DNA from: Lutjanus erythropterus | Lineage: Eukaryota > Chordata > Actinopteri > Lutjaniformes > Lutjanidae | Assembly: GCA_020091685.1 (NCBI GenBank) | Contig: CM034595.1 | Location: forward strand, 6,967,132 to 7,031,131 | Direction of reading: 5' to 3' | DNA: 64,000 nt | Shown: piece by piece, positions 1 through 12,540 of the stretch | Numbering within the stretch: the first letter of the stretch is position 1 | Layout: each line of letters begins with the position of its first letter | Translations under genes and position numbers: made by a program | The notes under the pieces: model-generated | What the model saw: the letters and a program-made list of their open reading frames with translations, nothing else | Told to the model about the DNA's origin: nothing | Database searches by the model: none

Positions 1-55
<55 letters not shown>
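1..55. repeat. (TA)n microsatellite at window edge
   Basis: Uninterrupted TA dinucleotides from the first base; the array probably continues left of the window. Confidence 0.95.
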
Positions 56-61
<6 letters not shown>

Positions 62-836
62 CTTCCTCCCGCAAGTCAAGCACATGTCACCCATTAAACC
101 TGAAAAACAGTTTTTCATCATACATGTTTGACCACAATTTAATTAACGTGTACTGCAAACATTTGAAAGAAATTGTGAACAACAGTCACTGAAAAATTTT
201 CAGATTTATTCTTTGAAATTATCATGAGATATATACAGATATGAAAAATATTTGTATTTATTTGTTTGGTTTTTTTTATTTTTTATTTTTTTAATTGTTT
301 TTACAAAAGGTATTAGAGGTCAACAAATATTTTACTTTTGAAATTTTAAATAGTCATAGACTAACTCTTTATATATACATATATAGAGAGCGAGAGAGAG
401 ATAGATACACGTACATATATAGATATTTATTATGTGTGTATAATGGTCTAACTTCACTCCTTGCAACTATTTTCTAACATGTATAACCTCCCTTTTTCCT
501 TTACACAGCGTTTTTAAATAGCTGAACTTTGTGCTTTTAAAAGATTTTATAGCAACATCTTCTGTTTTTTGCTCATAAGTTTTACAGCTTACATTACCGC
601 ACAGCTGAATACAACATCTTGTTTATGTACTTTAGATTGAGTAGTCTGTCTTAATGCAGTCTCAGGTACTTGCAGGATTTTTAAAAAGATCCTAAATTTG
701 GTTTTCTGAAACCTGCAGATACCCTGCACACCCATTACACACACACACACACACACTATTCCAAAGATAGAGTACAGTAGGAACACATTCACGGCGTGCT
801 CTCATCATGTGCTGTGATATTAAACACTTTGGCTTC
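56..836. other. AT-rich non-coding DNA
   Basis: No gene is seen. It contains a GA-rich simple stretch near 385-405 and an (AC)n run at 737-756. The open frames here are short and overlap the simple repeats. Confidence 0.6.
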
Positions 837-1148
837 ATTATTGGGGCTGACGTGTGCTTCAGATTTAATGGGAGTCCATTTTGCGGGGGGAAAACACGGT
901 GTAAATCGAGAGCGTGCAGGGTAATTTCAGAAGTGGCTGTGGGAGCGGGCTGACACTGCAGTAAAGGGATGAGGTATAGAGTGAGCCCCGGGGTGCCTGG
1001 CAGCTCCTCAATAGAAGTGTCAGACTGACTTACAGGGGAGGTTTTACTGCCAGTCTGACTCAGTCAATGTCGACGCTCCATCGAGGAAGCACAAAAAGCA
1101 CACATGTACTCACGTCTGCCGAGACTGACAATGAAAGTCTCTTATACG
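837..1148. other. GC-richer unique block, candidate conserved non-coding DNA
   Basis: This block is less AT-rich than both flanks, has no simple repeats, and has no open frame with a recognisable product. It ends at an (AC)n stretch at 1149-1180. Blocks like this in a gene-poor flank may be regulatory, but that is inference from composition only. Confidence 0.25.
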
Positions 1149-1180
1149 CACACAAACACACTCACATACACACACACACA

Positions 1181-2281
1181 TAAATGATAGTCTGTGAGCA
1201 CATTTTATCAGCTACATCCACAACCATGATCCCAAACTTATATGCTAAATAAACCTCATCATAAAGGACCATTTCAAAAACTTTTTTCTAATCTCCATAT
1301 GGGGCATTCTACAGAATTGATTCAAAGTCAGATTGGAAAACATCTTAAAATAAAAGTATCTTTTCCCTTTTAAATTACATGAATCTATAAACATCTGAGA
1401 TACACATGTCTAGTAATTGTGCAGTTAATTCTCATTTTGTATTTTCAGACAGTTTCAGAAAGCTTATAGTATAGACTTATTGAGATTTTGTGTATATTTA
1501 AATAATATTTTTAATAATGATTTTTCTTAAAGTTTCCATGGGTTAATTATTACAAAATATATTTTTAACACATTTTAAGCATCATTTTTGAGATTCATTG
1601 TATTTTGAAACCATTTTTTCTTTGTAAAGGGCATACAATTTCTCATACTAATTTAAAAGTTAGAGAGTCATTAGTTTTAAAAACAGAGACCCAAAACTCC
1701 ATAATAACATGTCAGCTGATAATTTAATGTTTTATTTTGAAAAAACATCCCATACTTTGGTAGTGACTGTTTCGGTTGTGTTACATTTCAGCAGCTATTT
1801 GTGACATTACAGAATTAGAAATGGCATGGTCTTGGCTCAGTTTGACTGCTAGAAGTTTGAATTCATTTTAAAATGTATGTGGAACTTCAGTCACAGAAAC
1901 ACTACTCAATACTGTCTGTGGCACTGTGGCCAACGACAGTATTGAGGTTTCCATCAAAATCTATTCCAAATTTTAACCAAATTTTGAGAATGCAACCAAA
2001 TTCTGTTAATGCAAGTGTTTGTTTCCACCACCCTTATGCGATTATTGGGAGATGATTCCTTGAGATAAGCATTAGGTGGCACCTATTCTCCAGTTGGAAA
2101 ATCATTTTACCATTGCAGAAGAGGAGGACACAACAAGTGTCAAGTGTAACTAAATGACCACAGTCAAACAGTAAAAGTGCCATTTGGTGCCATGACTTTT
2201 GTACAAAATCTTTTTAAGCATTTAAATGTTCTGCAAATATAAAGAAGTCAGTATTTACTCCTATTGGATGACAGGCAGCAG
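1181..2281. other. AT-rich DNA, no gene seen
   Basis: No coding signal, no tRNA and no clear element ends are seen. The sequence is dominated by T/A runs. Confidence 0.5.
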
Positions 2282-2363
2282 GTTGTCATGGCCGAGTGGT
2301 TAAGGCGATGGACTTGAAATCCATTGGGGTCTCCCCGCGCAGGTTCAAGTCCTGCTGACAACG
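2282..2363 (+). tRNA. tRNA-Ser (anticodon UGA)
   Basis: The 82-nt sequence folds as a type II tRNA. The acceptor pairs GTTGTCA with TGACAAC, followed by discriminator G. Box A is TGGCCGAGTGG and box B is GGTTCAAGTCC. The anticodon loop CTTGAAA sits between GATGGA and TCCATT, giving anticodon TGA (serine). A long variable arm, TTGGGGTCTCCCCGC, is typical of serine tRNAs. No run of four or more T follows within about 60 nt, so Pol III termination would be weak. It could be a functional gene or a young retro-copy; all stems pair. The decayed Gypsy fossil starts about 40 bp downstream on the other strand. Confidence 0.85.
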
Positions 2364-2399
2364 ATTGGCTTTGTGTTTGAATTGTTAAAGCTTGATCAT

Positions 2400-4205
2400 G
2401 GCTTCACATTGCAATTTACTCCTCTGGCAGGTTTGTCTGAGGATTGTAATGGGACATCCATTTCTGCGTGAGGTTCCAACGCTTAAAGGTTTTCTTAAAA
2501 ACTAAGAACACAAACTGAGAACCTTGGTGTGACAGGATGAAAGTCAGCACACCCCAGCGAGTCAGAATCTCTTTTGTTAGGATCTGTGATACTGTCTCTG
2601 CTGTTGCTTTGCAAAGGGTAAACATGTCAACCTATCTGGTGTAATCGTCCACAAAGACAATGAAGCAGAGGTTGCTGTTGGAACTTAGAGGAAAATGTCC
2701 CATTGTTAAAGTTTCCCTGAGAGTTTCAGGGTCTCAGGTTTGTAGAGCTGGCAAACTTGGCAACATTGGACATGTTCTCTCACATCCTTGCTCATCTTAT
2801 GCCAATGCATAAGGGCTTGCAATTATGTCTTGCATCTCCTAAGATGGTCAAATAAAGGATCATCATGGTAATGATAAAAAAAGCTGTAGGAATGTAAAGG
2901 TGGTGGATGCTGGTAAAGGGTTTTCTGAGGTAATTGCACCACTCTGTACAATGTGTCCTCCAATACAATAAGCCTGATAGTAGGACTTTCAGGTACTTCT
3001 CCTGTTTCCATGGTTTTGTCGTACAGGCTCTGGATAACAGAATCCTTCTGCTGGGCTTTCCAAATGTCAGAGATTTTTGGTGTCTTTTTTGGAGTGTAGT
3101 GAACAAGTGGCAGGTTCATGTTGGGAGTCATCCACAGGAGCTCTTGACAGTGCATCTGGCACAGCATTGACTTATTTGTATTCTACCATAAAGGAGAACT
3201 CTTGGAGGTGAAGCGCCCACCGGATCAGTCGAGCACCACCAACAAGAGACGAATGGTCTGTCACCACTGTAAAGTGCCTCTCAGTAATACCTTCATTTTT
3301 CCAGGGCCCAGACAATGTTGAGGCATTCTTGCTTCATTGGGGAGTAATTCTGCTTGGATAAGATATGGCTGGTGAAGGCAAGGACTTGCTCTGCACTCAA
3401 TCGACTCTGTCAAGCCAAGACAGCTCCCAAGCCAACATCACTGTCATCGGCGTAAATAATGAAGGGGAGGTTGAAGTCAGGATGATCCAGGATTAGTAGA
3501 AAAAATAGATGCTGTTTCAGGGCCTCAGAAGCTGCCTAACATGAGGGTTTCCAAATGACCCTCTCCATTTAAAGTTGTTGAGTGGTACAGTCAGCTGAGA
3601 GAATCGAGGCATGGAGCAATGATACCATCCAGCCATCCAAAGAAACGTTTGAAGTTCCTGGGGTTCTGAGGGACCGGGACAGGTCCTTAGCTGCCTTTGT
3701 CTACTAAGCATCGACTTCTACTCTAGCAGAGGCCCAAAAGCTTCAGAGAAATTCAGAAGAAATGGCTCTTTTTCATGTTCACAGTAAGGCTCTTTCCTTA
3801 TCCAGAACTGCTTGTAAGTCATAGCTGTGCTGTTCAAATATGTCGGGAAAGATGATGATGTTGTCAAAGGACACAGAGCTGTTCTTTTCCTGCAGATCTC
3901 CTAGAACAAGCTTCATCACCTGTTAGAAAGTGTCTGCGTCATGCTTAAATCCAAACGGCATTACCTTCAACTGGTACAGGCCAAAGGGACAGACAAAGGC
4001 AATTTTTTTCTTGGCTGTCTCGATCCATTTGGGCTTGCCAGCAGTCACAGTTGAGGTCCAAGGTAGTGAACACTGCAGCTTCAGCAAATGATTCAGTATG
4101 TCTTGGACATTTTGTAAGGGATATACATCTGTGTGAGTAGCTGCATTCTCTTGCGTATAATCAATGCAGAACTTTAGTTTTGGATCTTGTTTTTTTCAGC
4201 ACTAT
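2400..4205 (-). mobile_element. Decayed Ty3/Gypsy LTR retrotransposon, internal pol fossil
   Basis: Read on the minus strand, blocks in the order reverse transcriptase (about 4200-3500), RNase H (about 3500-3180) and integrase (about 2700-2416) match Gypsy pol order. The integrase part shows the familiar TRWGV..FILS.QGSQFV pattern. The element is broken in many places, and no long terminal repeats are visible at either side, so it is an old internal fragment. A tRNA-like head lies just beyond its upstream end (4224). Confidence 0.75.
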
Positions 4206-4223
4206 TGTCACATTGCTGTATAT

Positions 4224-4296
4224 GGGGAGTGTAGCTCTGTGGTAGGCTGTGTGCTGTGCAACCAAGAGGTTCCAGGTTCAATCCTAGCCCTAGCAT
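4224..4296 (+). repeat. tRNA-Ala-like sequence, probably a SINE head or tRNA pseudogene
   Basis: Begins GGGGAGTGTAGCTCTGTGGT and carries a box-B-like GGTTCAATCC at the expected distance, as in alanine tRNAs. The acceptor stem does not close well and the anticodon stem is poor, so it is not called as a tRNA gene. Its place at the edge of the Gypsy fossil suggests a retroposed copy. Confidence 0.5.
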
Positions 4297-4299
4297 CTA

Positions 4300-5560
4300 C
4301 AGCAAGCATTATGTTCATGACAGTGTGACTACAGCACTTTGCTTTAGTTAGCTGCAAGAACTTCTGCACTGAATGTGATTAATACTCATCATACCATGTA
4401 CAGTTAATTTGTAGGTTTGCATGAGGAGCCACTGGTGAATCAAACCTTCACCACTGATTGCAAAGCAAACTCACATGGAATTCAACCTTTGTGAACTATA
4501 ACCAGCAAAGCACCAGTCTCAACCAGTAGCAAATAGTGGTTCTGTGTGTCGCACACCCTCCACTGCCCAAACTTTGATGAGGTCACTTGCCTGCATTTGC
4601 ATATGTGTGATGGTATCCTGAAGCCACAGTTGGCAACAACCGATCGTACACAATGTAAAACCTTTCAACTCTCTCTTTGCTGCCTGTATCACTCTTCTAA
4701 TCCCCTCCCACCAAACCCACAACCTTGAACAGCAGAAGTGGGAATAGGTTACTCAGTAAAAATTCTTTCCATAGCATGAGCCTCCCCAAGATCCCAGTCT
4801 CTCTCGTCATGACTCGTCTTCTCAAAGATGCCCCTCCAGCGCTTTACAACCCCAGGGCAGAGCGCCCCAGGCTTCAGAGGCAGGCACACTCAAAGTTATT
4901 CCCCACTGTTTGTCATCATGCTTCTTTGCATCCTGTTGATACAAGTGCCATGGCATCGCACATAATGATCACGAAGCTGCATGTGAAGCTGCAATTGGAT
5001 AAGGCTTTCACCATCTCTACAGACGTGTGGGTCTGCATTTGTGGAACAGCCAGTGGGAATCCCCTCTTTCTGTAGTGACCTGTGATTGGCTGAAGGCTTC
5101 CATCACAGGCTAGATTTTCTAAAGCTTAAAAACAGACAAGAGGATGTGCAAAAACCTAGTTCTCTCAGACCATTTGAATTATGTTTTGCTGAAAGGCTAT
5201 TATGGAATTTTTGCTCAACGATGCTGAAAAATGAACTGCCTCCTCTAGTTTTGAGAAAGACATAGGAACAGGTTGAATATTTCTTGCTCAGTAAAGCAAA
5301 GACAATTGTGTTTTTTCTTTGGTGCTGAAGAACTATCTACTGTTGCTTGTATTTCATTACAAGGTCTCAGTTGGGACAGTCAGACAGCAACACTAAAGAG
5401 TAATAGTCTTCGCCCTTACAAACAGAAGCCTCTTTGAAAGAATGCACTGTCTGTGAAGTTGTTTGAGAGATGAAAAAGTAACAGTTGAGCTGCAGTGAAG
5501 AATAGGTGATAAATGTATGCATTTATCATCCCAAAAACAGCAATTTTCTTTTTAAGGGTG
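4300..5560. other. Non-coding DNA with a possible old transposase scrap
   Basis: A 116-codon open stretch at 4725-5075 (+) ends in a segment containing KAFTISTDVW. This faintly recalls the hAT transposase block before the first catalytic Asp, but it has no flanking support. No other gene is seen. Confidence 0.2.
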
Positions 5561-5643
5561 GTTGTTGTGGCCGAGTGGTCAAGGCGATGGATTTGAAATC
5601 CATTGGGGTCACCCCCGCGCAGGTTTGAATCCTGCCAACAACG
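5561..5643 (+). tRNA. tRNA-Ser (anticodon UGA), second copy
   Basis: An 83-nt type II tRNA on the same strand as the copy at 2282. The acceptor pairs GTTGTTG with CAACAAC plus discriminator G. Box A is TGGCCGAGTGG and box B is GGTTTGAATCC. The anticodon loop TTTGAAA gives TGA. The acceptor differs from the first copy on both strands of the stem, so pairing is kept by paired changes. No TTTT terminator follows closely; the nearest T run is three. It may be a gene or a retained tRNA-like repeat. Confidence 0.8.
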
Positions 5644-8039
5644 TCTTTCTACACTGTGAGCCAGAAGGAATTTACACAGTCCTCTCCAAACAGACAATGC
5701 AGGCTTATGAAGAAGGCAAGTTTCTGCATCTGAAAATCAAAGTAGAGATATGCTTGCATGATGGAGGTGGACTGTGCTGCACATCTAACTGTAGCGTCAA
5801 CTCCTGGCAGTTATCTTAAAGAAGTACAAGGATCAAAACACTTTTAGTAAGTAAAGACAGACACTAGTTGAATGTGCGTGTGTAGTAAATGAATGACAGT
5901 CATGGACTTTAATTTAATGAAATCCTAAAAATCTCCTACTTCTCCTCCGCCTTTCCTCCTCCTATGCTTGTTGAATTCCTGACATAAAAAGCTGACTGCA
6001 GAGGAATTCCTTCATTTTGTTCACAGCGAAGGTGGTAAAATGGTGAGCACATCTGCCATATCTACCATCACTGAGGTGGGTTAATCTTGGCTTTTGCATT
6101 TCTTGAAGGTAGATCAGAAGGATTTGTTTTGTTTAATCTTTTTGACCATTAAGATAGTTGATTGTTGAGTCTCCTTCCCTGTCAAATACCAATGCTTTGG
6201 GTTAGTAAAATGTCTTGAATGCAGCAAAATAATGAAAAAATAAGGAAGTGCAGGCAAAGGGACAGGCTTTTTTTTGCAGATACAGACAACACCACACACA
6301 TCTAGTGGCTCACAAGTGATGATTGAAAGGGATTAGGCCTATGATTATATGAGTCTGTACACTGATTTTCAGGAAAATGTTGAAGCAACAGGTACACCAT
6401 TAGAAGAAGTAGGTCTAGTTATGAAAACAGGAGACACAACCACTTCAGTTGTGCTTTAGTGTTTGATAGTTCTTGCTCAGTTTTTACCTGTGTAAGTGAG
6501 AATTTTCTTGACAAAACTTTGGATTTTTGAAAGTTTTGTGGCAACCTTTGTCAGTTGCTACCAGTCCCACAATGAAACCTTGATCACTGAGCCTGACAAA
6601 CATTAGCACTCTTCATTGAGCTTTTAACCAAGTGTGAGCTGTCTTTCCGTAACATTTCTTTCAGTTTCTGTGCGAAACCAGTCACCATTTCCATTAATAC
6701 TGCCTTAAAATGGGGTTGCGATCGCATGAAGAGTCCACATGAATGCCTCCCTCATATGGTATTCACATTGGAAACTGAAAATTTTCCGAAAGCACCAAGT
6801 TCATGAGTCGTGTACACGACTTCCCATGCTGTAATTAAGAGTTCACAAGTTCCATTTGAAGGCAGCATATATCCAGGACTCTGACCTCATCCCTGGAGCT
6901 AATAGCTAGATAATTATCCACCCTGAGCTAATAGGGAGGTTTTCTTTCAAGATACTGAATATTTTCCAACCATTACTTTTGTGATTTGTGCTGTTGAATT
7001 CACAACAACTCCTCACATTGATCTTCTCATAAAGTTTCAGACATTCCAGTTTGCTTTCTGCAAATCACATGCATGTGCATCTCTCAGATGTCGTTGCTCA
7101 GAAACCTGTTTAAAGTTTGACTGATCCTTCAAACAAGCAAAGTTACACTTTAGTAAAGACAGCAAGTAGCTCCCATTTGTAATTCCACAAGCAAAAAGCA
7201 AAGGTGTTTTTTCAGCCTAGATCCTGTTGAAATATGATTGTTGTTTCATTTATAGTGCTGCATGGTACTACCTGACTAATGAAATTAAGAAAAAAAAGTA
7301 ACCACTCTTTGAATTCTGTGAGATGCAGCAGCAGCACAGGGGTTAGTGCAAACAACAGGAATTCATAGTATGCTCAAATGTGCTTCAATAATTACTGTCA
7401 TACATTGTATCAACCACTGGGGGCAGCAACCGCACCTTTAGCAGCTTCTCTGTCAGATATAAAACAGGTCAATATATGGTTACAGTGCAGCCAAACAAAC
7501 TAAACTTAAAAGATCTATCACTTCATGTCATTTTAATCAGAAATAAGTCAATAACTGGCCTTCTTCCATCAAACTGTGAGCCACTGTGATCTGATCTTGT
7601 GCTGAGTTTCTGCTTGCATTGTTTTCTGTGAATCTCTTGTGCATCTGTGGTCAGTTTGAATCCTGTTTGAGAAAGGTGGATGCAAACAATAAGAAAAAAA
7701 ACTATGACATACAATAGATAATCACCCATTCTTGAGAAGTGAGACGAATCATGAGCAAAGAAGCTTCAAAACATCAATACTCTAATTCCAATTCATAAAG
7801 TGAAAATGTGTTCTGTAAGGATATTGAAATACATGTAATTCATGAAATGTTTTGTTTTGCTTTGTTTTTCTAATTTCTAAACTTGCTCTGTGCCTGATCC
7901 CAGACCCTTTGAAATCTAAAAATAACCCCCACTGATAACATAGGTGTAAAAATGTGCTATTATAATATATGCTTTTTTCTTGAAAATTTTGGCCCTTTAA
8001 AGTTGTGTCACGGATTTCCATCAACTCAGATTTTTCCCA
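5644..8039. other. No gene seen
   Basis: AT-rich DNA without convincing coding frames, splice-bounded exons, RNA genes or element ends. The open frames are short and not bounded by gene signals. Confidence 0.5.
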
Positions 8040-8126
8040 AAACATGTTAGAGTGTGGGCATTGCCTCTCCCTTTCCCTTGTGTTTCCTGTTTTCCCTCTG
8101 TAGTGTGTCATGTTTGCCTCAGTCTG

Positions 8127-8210
8127 TCTCTGTGTTGCTGGGCGTGGACTCTCAGTTCTTTCCTCCTGTCTCTGTGTTGCTGGGCGTGGACTCTCAGTTC
8201 CCTCCTCCTG
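8127..8210 (+). repeat. 42-bp tandem duplication inside the solo LTR
   Basis: Two adjacent 42-bp units (8127-8168 and 8169-8210), each starting TCTCTGTGTTGCTGGGCGTG, differ at two positions. It looks like an LTR-internal duplication. Confidence 0.9.
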
Positions 8211-8223
8211 CCTGTCCATCTGA

Positions 8224-9683
8224 AGGCTGTACCACGAAGCAAGCTCAACACAGCCAGGCTTTCTTTGCATGATCTGGATTGACAAAGCCTAAAACTGCAG
8301 TCAGAGATAATAGGTACCACGACAGTGGTTATGAACTCGTTTTGTTAATCCAGGCTCTCATCTTTTTTGGTTTTGTGCGTCTTCATATAAAAGGGGCATT
8401 TGTTGCATGATTTGACTCTTCTTCTGCATGAAAAGAAGCGATTGTGTGCCACTTACTTAATTCAAAATCATCAAGTTGTTATAATTATGAGCTGTGGAAA
8501 ATATGCAAAATACATTACAATAAAAAGCAACATTGTTGCAAATAAAGCAGGAGAAGAAGAATGCTGTTAGAAAATTACTGATCGACTAAATGTGGTCTTA
8601 ATGCTGCCGTTTATTCTAACATGAAAACTGCACATTAAACAATAAAACTCCATACAGCAGATTTAAACATGATGAAGTCTGTCTGACACTGTCCTATGAT
8701 GACAGAGACGTGGACATCACAGAAGTTTTTGACCAAACCAACGTAAAAATGAGTGTAACTGATTTAAGATTGTCTGTGATAAATGATGATGAATTTTCTA
8801 ATCAGTGATCTGAGCTGCAATATCACCAAGACAAAACAGATAACAGTAAAAAGTATTCAAAGTGTCTGTAGTTGCTTCATCATTATTTTAGTGTGTGGAT
8901 TATATACGATGTCAATTTAAAGTGTTAATATGATCTGGAGCAAACTATGACTCTGCATCACCAAACAAAGGTTACCATGACAGATACAGTTTGTGCCGCT
9001 GTTTGTTCGGTGATATTACGAATATACAGCTCAACAACTTTTCATTTTTAATGTCTTGTTGCAATCCACAGGAGGAACCCAAATGCAAAGCATAGACTCA
9101 AAAACAGAGTGACGAAAAGGGGTTTATTGAAAAGGTGCGTGAGGCTGCAGGGTGTTAATATGATCTGGAGCAAACGGGAAAAATGTCTCTGCATCAACAA
9201 ACGGAGGTTACCATGACAGATACAGTTTGTGCTGCTGTTACATTTTCACATTATATGGATTCGTTCGGTGATATTACGAACGTTACATATGAATGAATGT
9301 TATCAGGGAACCAGGAGAGTGAGGGAGTTGCCACGCCTGCAGCACAGACACAGAGACAGACAGGGGGAGGGGGAAAACAGGACAAGGAAAAACATAACCT
9401 GTGACACGGCCTGGGCCGTGACATGTCTTTCCTCATTTTAAAAGCTATATCGCTCATAAACAACCTTGTTAGGACAATAATTAGTTAAAGAACGGCGCTT
9501 TTTACAGACGATTTAATCTGAAACTCTGAACATAACCTGCTGCCGACCAGGTTATGAGTTTATCATCAGTTACCATGGTGATCTAGCCAGGTTAAAAGAG
9601 AGACACTTTCGTGACACTGAAAATCCTGAGTTTAGACTCAACATAGCTCACTAACCCATTAATCTCGCTTCGTAGTACACCCC
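8224..9683. mobile_element. Non-autonomous DNA transposon inserted in the solo LTR
   Basis: The ends are AGGCTGTACCACGAAGCAAG at the left and the reverse complement of GGGGTGTACTACGAAGCGAG at the right. It is flanked by TCTGA at 8219-8223 and 9684-9688. Removing it rejoins the LTR sequence smoothly. It is about 1.46 kb including a nested solo LTR (9057-9423), about 1.09 kb without. No transposase frame is visible. The superfamily is not assigned. Confidence 0.7.
9057..9423 (-). mobile_element. Second solo LTR, nested inside the DNA transposon
   Basis: Plus-strand ends are TGTTGCAATCC and GGCCGTGACA, flanked by TGTCT at 9052-9056 and 9424-9428. On the minus strand it runs TG..CA, with AATAAA close to its 3' end. 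No internal region remains. Part of it (about 9151-9288) resembles DNA just outside it at 8922-9026. Confidence 0.75.
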
Positions 9684-10160
9684 TCTGATCCTCTGCAGCT
9701 GCTATCCTGCTCGTCTGGACCCAATCCACTAATCAAGCCACTGCAGTATATAACCCCGGCTCAGACATCCAGACTCTGTCAGATCATCCAGTCTCCTTGT
9801 GGTACAGACATCTAGGCCCTTCTTCAGAGGATTTTGCTCATTGTATTTTGTGGGGTGTTTTCCTGGACATCAGTTAACTCCGTTTTTTCTCTGTGCTTCA
9901 GATCCTCCATGCCATCTCCACCAGAACACCACTTCCAACCAGCCTTGTCTCCGTCTTCTGCCACCAGTTTGGATTATTCAACCATCAGCTCCTTTGCCTG
10001 CCCTGCTCAGCCATACCTTGCCCTCTGCAGCCTGCATCCAGTCCATTTCAGCCAAACCTTCAGACCGCCCTCAAGTATCCACAATAAACTGCCTAAACCT
10101 TTCTGTCTGCAGGCTGTACTTGTTTTTTGGGTCCAAATATTGAACGGTTGTAACAAAACA

Positions 10161-12104
10161 TGATTTAATCAGGCATAAAAAAGGGTTAGCTATACCCTAA
10201 GGACCCCTGTCTCACTTCCTGGTTTTAAAATAATGTGAATACTGCTTTCTATTTTTAGACAAATTCATTAGATAATATTTCTATCAGATGTGTCCCAACC
10301 ATAACATGTCAACTCTGTAGTCCTTCTAAATCAAAGCTAAATAAGGATTATCATTTAAAAATGTGTATTTTGATTAACATTAAGAGAACTCTGAGACACA
10401 AAAGATAAAATGCCCACTACAACTATGCTGTGAAATGAAAAACTGCAACATTTTGGCAACTCTAAGATTTTCCATCTGACAGAGTTGATGTCTACATTTC
10501 ATAAAAAATTGAATCACAAGAAGTTGAAGGAAGTTGACACGTTACAAGGTTTAATAGCATAAAGTTTGATCTTTTAAAATATATTTTCCAGCATAATTGA
10601 AGAGTAAAAATCAAAACCTCCTGAAAATACAGTTTTGTCCCAGTTCTCAAGAAAGAGTGAAATACATCAAAATGCAATGCAATGGAATGATCAATGCAAA
10701 AGAAACAAAAAACAAGCACATATCAAAAAGAATCATTTTTGTTTCAAGGTCTTGAATTATTCTATTTCCAAAATTAAATGTGAGATTATGGAACAGGAAC
10801 ACTGCAGTGTTTGTTGCTACTATTTGGCCCGTGGCTGCATCACAGGTGTGGGAGTTGGACTGTTGAACAGAGTCATGTATCAGCTGTCATCAAACACTAG
10901 GGGACTTGAGTTGTCACCAAAAAAAAGTTTCCAAATATCAAATTTTTTTCTTTACTTCTTCCTCTAGAACAGTGTGTTTTTGAAACGTGTGTTTATGGGG
11001 AAATGGATCAATGTCGCCATCCCGAACACAATGTTTTGCATTAACCCTTAATCAGATTCAGAGAAGCAGACATTGTCGAGTGATCTTAGCATGAAAAAGT
11101 CGAATGGATGGGATGAAAATACAGACCTTACAGTCACAATTCATGCAGTGAGCCAACAATGAAGCAGGGTTATTCTTCTGATGACTGTTGACTGCAACAG
11201 CAACTCTATTTACTGATCATCATTTTCTGCTTCACTGACTTCACTGAATCACTGGCTTGACAGACAGCAAACATGCAGCATACATACAAAAATACTCACT
11301 TCTAGTGGGAATAAAAAAAGAAAAAAATAGGGGTAAAAATAAAGCATTTCTAGAGGTGTTGTACAGGGATCAGTGGAAGTAAACCACTCAGGGAGCAACA
11401 GTAGGAGGGATGCAACAAGTCTGGAACTAAAATTGTGTTTTTATTTGCAATTTTTAAATGGAACCCTTTTATTTACAGCCTGTAGTTGGTTTTCAGACTT
11501 ACTTTGGCACTGTTGTTGCCAGCTGACAGGAGCTAACTGAGGGGGTGTGGTTAGCTAAAAGGTGAGAGGGAGTTGTCTCAACACACTCATGAAAAGTGAT
11601 ACTATGAAATCAAATGTGACATGAAATCAAAGTGTCTATAATAGACCTTTGAAAAAGTGCAATCTGAAATCAAAATGTCTACAGTGAAATGAACATCTGC
11701 TCCAATACAAGTTCATAGCCCATTTTATAAATGAGACCTCATTTATAACCTACCGTTAGGTCCACGTTAGGTTGTCTGACTTCATCACCATGATCTCATC
11801 TTCCAAAATGTTTGCTTTTCTCTTGACTGAACCCTCATTTGGGCTCCATTATATAAGAATGAACCACTGATTGTAAGGTAGGTGCCATCAATTTAAGTTA
11901 ATTTGAGATTTATAGATTATAGGTGCAAATTTTCCTCCCAGAACCAGCTTAAGCAAGTTTTTTTTTATGTTCAGTCTTTTATGAATTGAAGGATGAAATT
12001 ATCTTAAAAGTGTAAATCTAGGAACATTTTTATAAATTATTATATATTTCCATACTAACATACAAGCCACAGCAAAAATCCCTACCCAAAACCCAACCAA
12101 AACA
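10161..12104. other. No gene seen
   Basis: AT-rich unique DNA. No convincing exon, RNA gene or paired element ends are seen. Confidence 0.5.
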
Positions 12105-12148
12105 GACACACACGCACACACACACACACACACACAACACACACACAC
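12105..12148. repeat. (CA)n microsatellite
   Basis: Nearly pure CA dinucleotides with one AA interruption. Confidence 0.95.
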
Positions 12149-12540
12149 GGGGGATCCTAACACCTGCATTCATCATAATCAAAGATTAATAACACAAAAG
12201 CACATAACAGTTCATATCTTCCATGTGTGATTATTAGGCACAATCCATCACAAATAAAGATATGCAAGAACAAGAAAACCAAAAAAGGGAAAAAACACAA
12301 ACACAAACACCCAGTTGATATGTACATCCAAATGGAGTCCTCATTCAGATGCACTCATTGAGTCCAAATATTGTAAAAATGGACTCCAAACTTCTTCCCA
12401 TTTATGTGCACAGCTTTTTCATGTGGACAACCAAAACAAGTTCACACAGCCAATTTCTGAAGCATGGTGGAGTTGATGTCTTCCAGTCTTTTAGAGTGTG
12501 TTTTTTAGCTAGTTCTTAGCATATACTTGAACTCAGTCTT

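Larger units (their letters stand above)
8045..10155 (+). mobile_element. Solo LTR (LTR retrotransposon fossil), interrupted by a DNA transposon
   Basis: Starts TGTTAGAG and ends GTTGTAACA, the TG..CA form of an LTR, and is flanked by the 5-bp duplication AAACA (8040-8044 and 10156-10160). Without its insert it is about 640 bp. It carries a TATA-like CAGTATATAA near 9746 and a polyadenylation signal AATAAA near 10083, in the order expected for an LTR. No internal region is present, so it is a solo LTR. Open frames within it are not genes. Confidence 0.8.

Noticed and set aside
4725-5075. 116-codon open frame as a hAT transposase gene
   Set aside because: Only a faint KAFTISTDVW resemblance; no catalytic residues, ends or target duplication.
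5416-5697. 93-codon minus-strand open frame
   Set aside because: It runs across the tRNA-Ser at 5561 and is explained by it.
8782-9051. Reading the duplicated segment at 8922 as a tandem repeat or CRISPR-like array
   Set aside because: Only two copies, of unequal length, one within an LTR; no regular spacers, and the DNA is eukaryotic.
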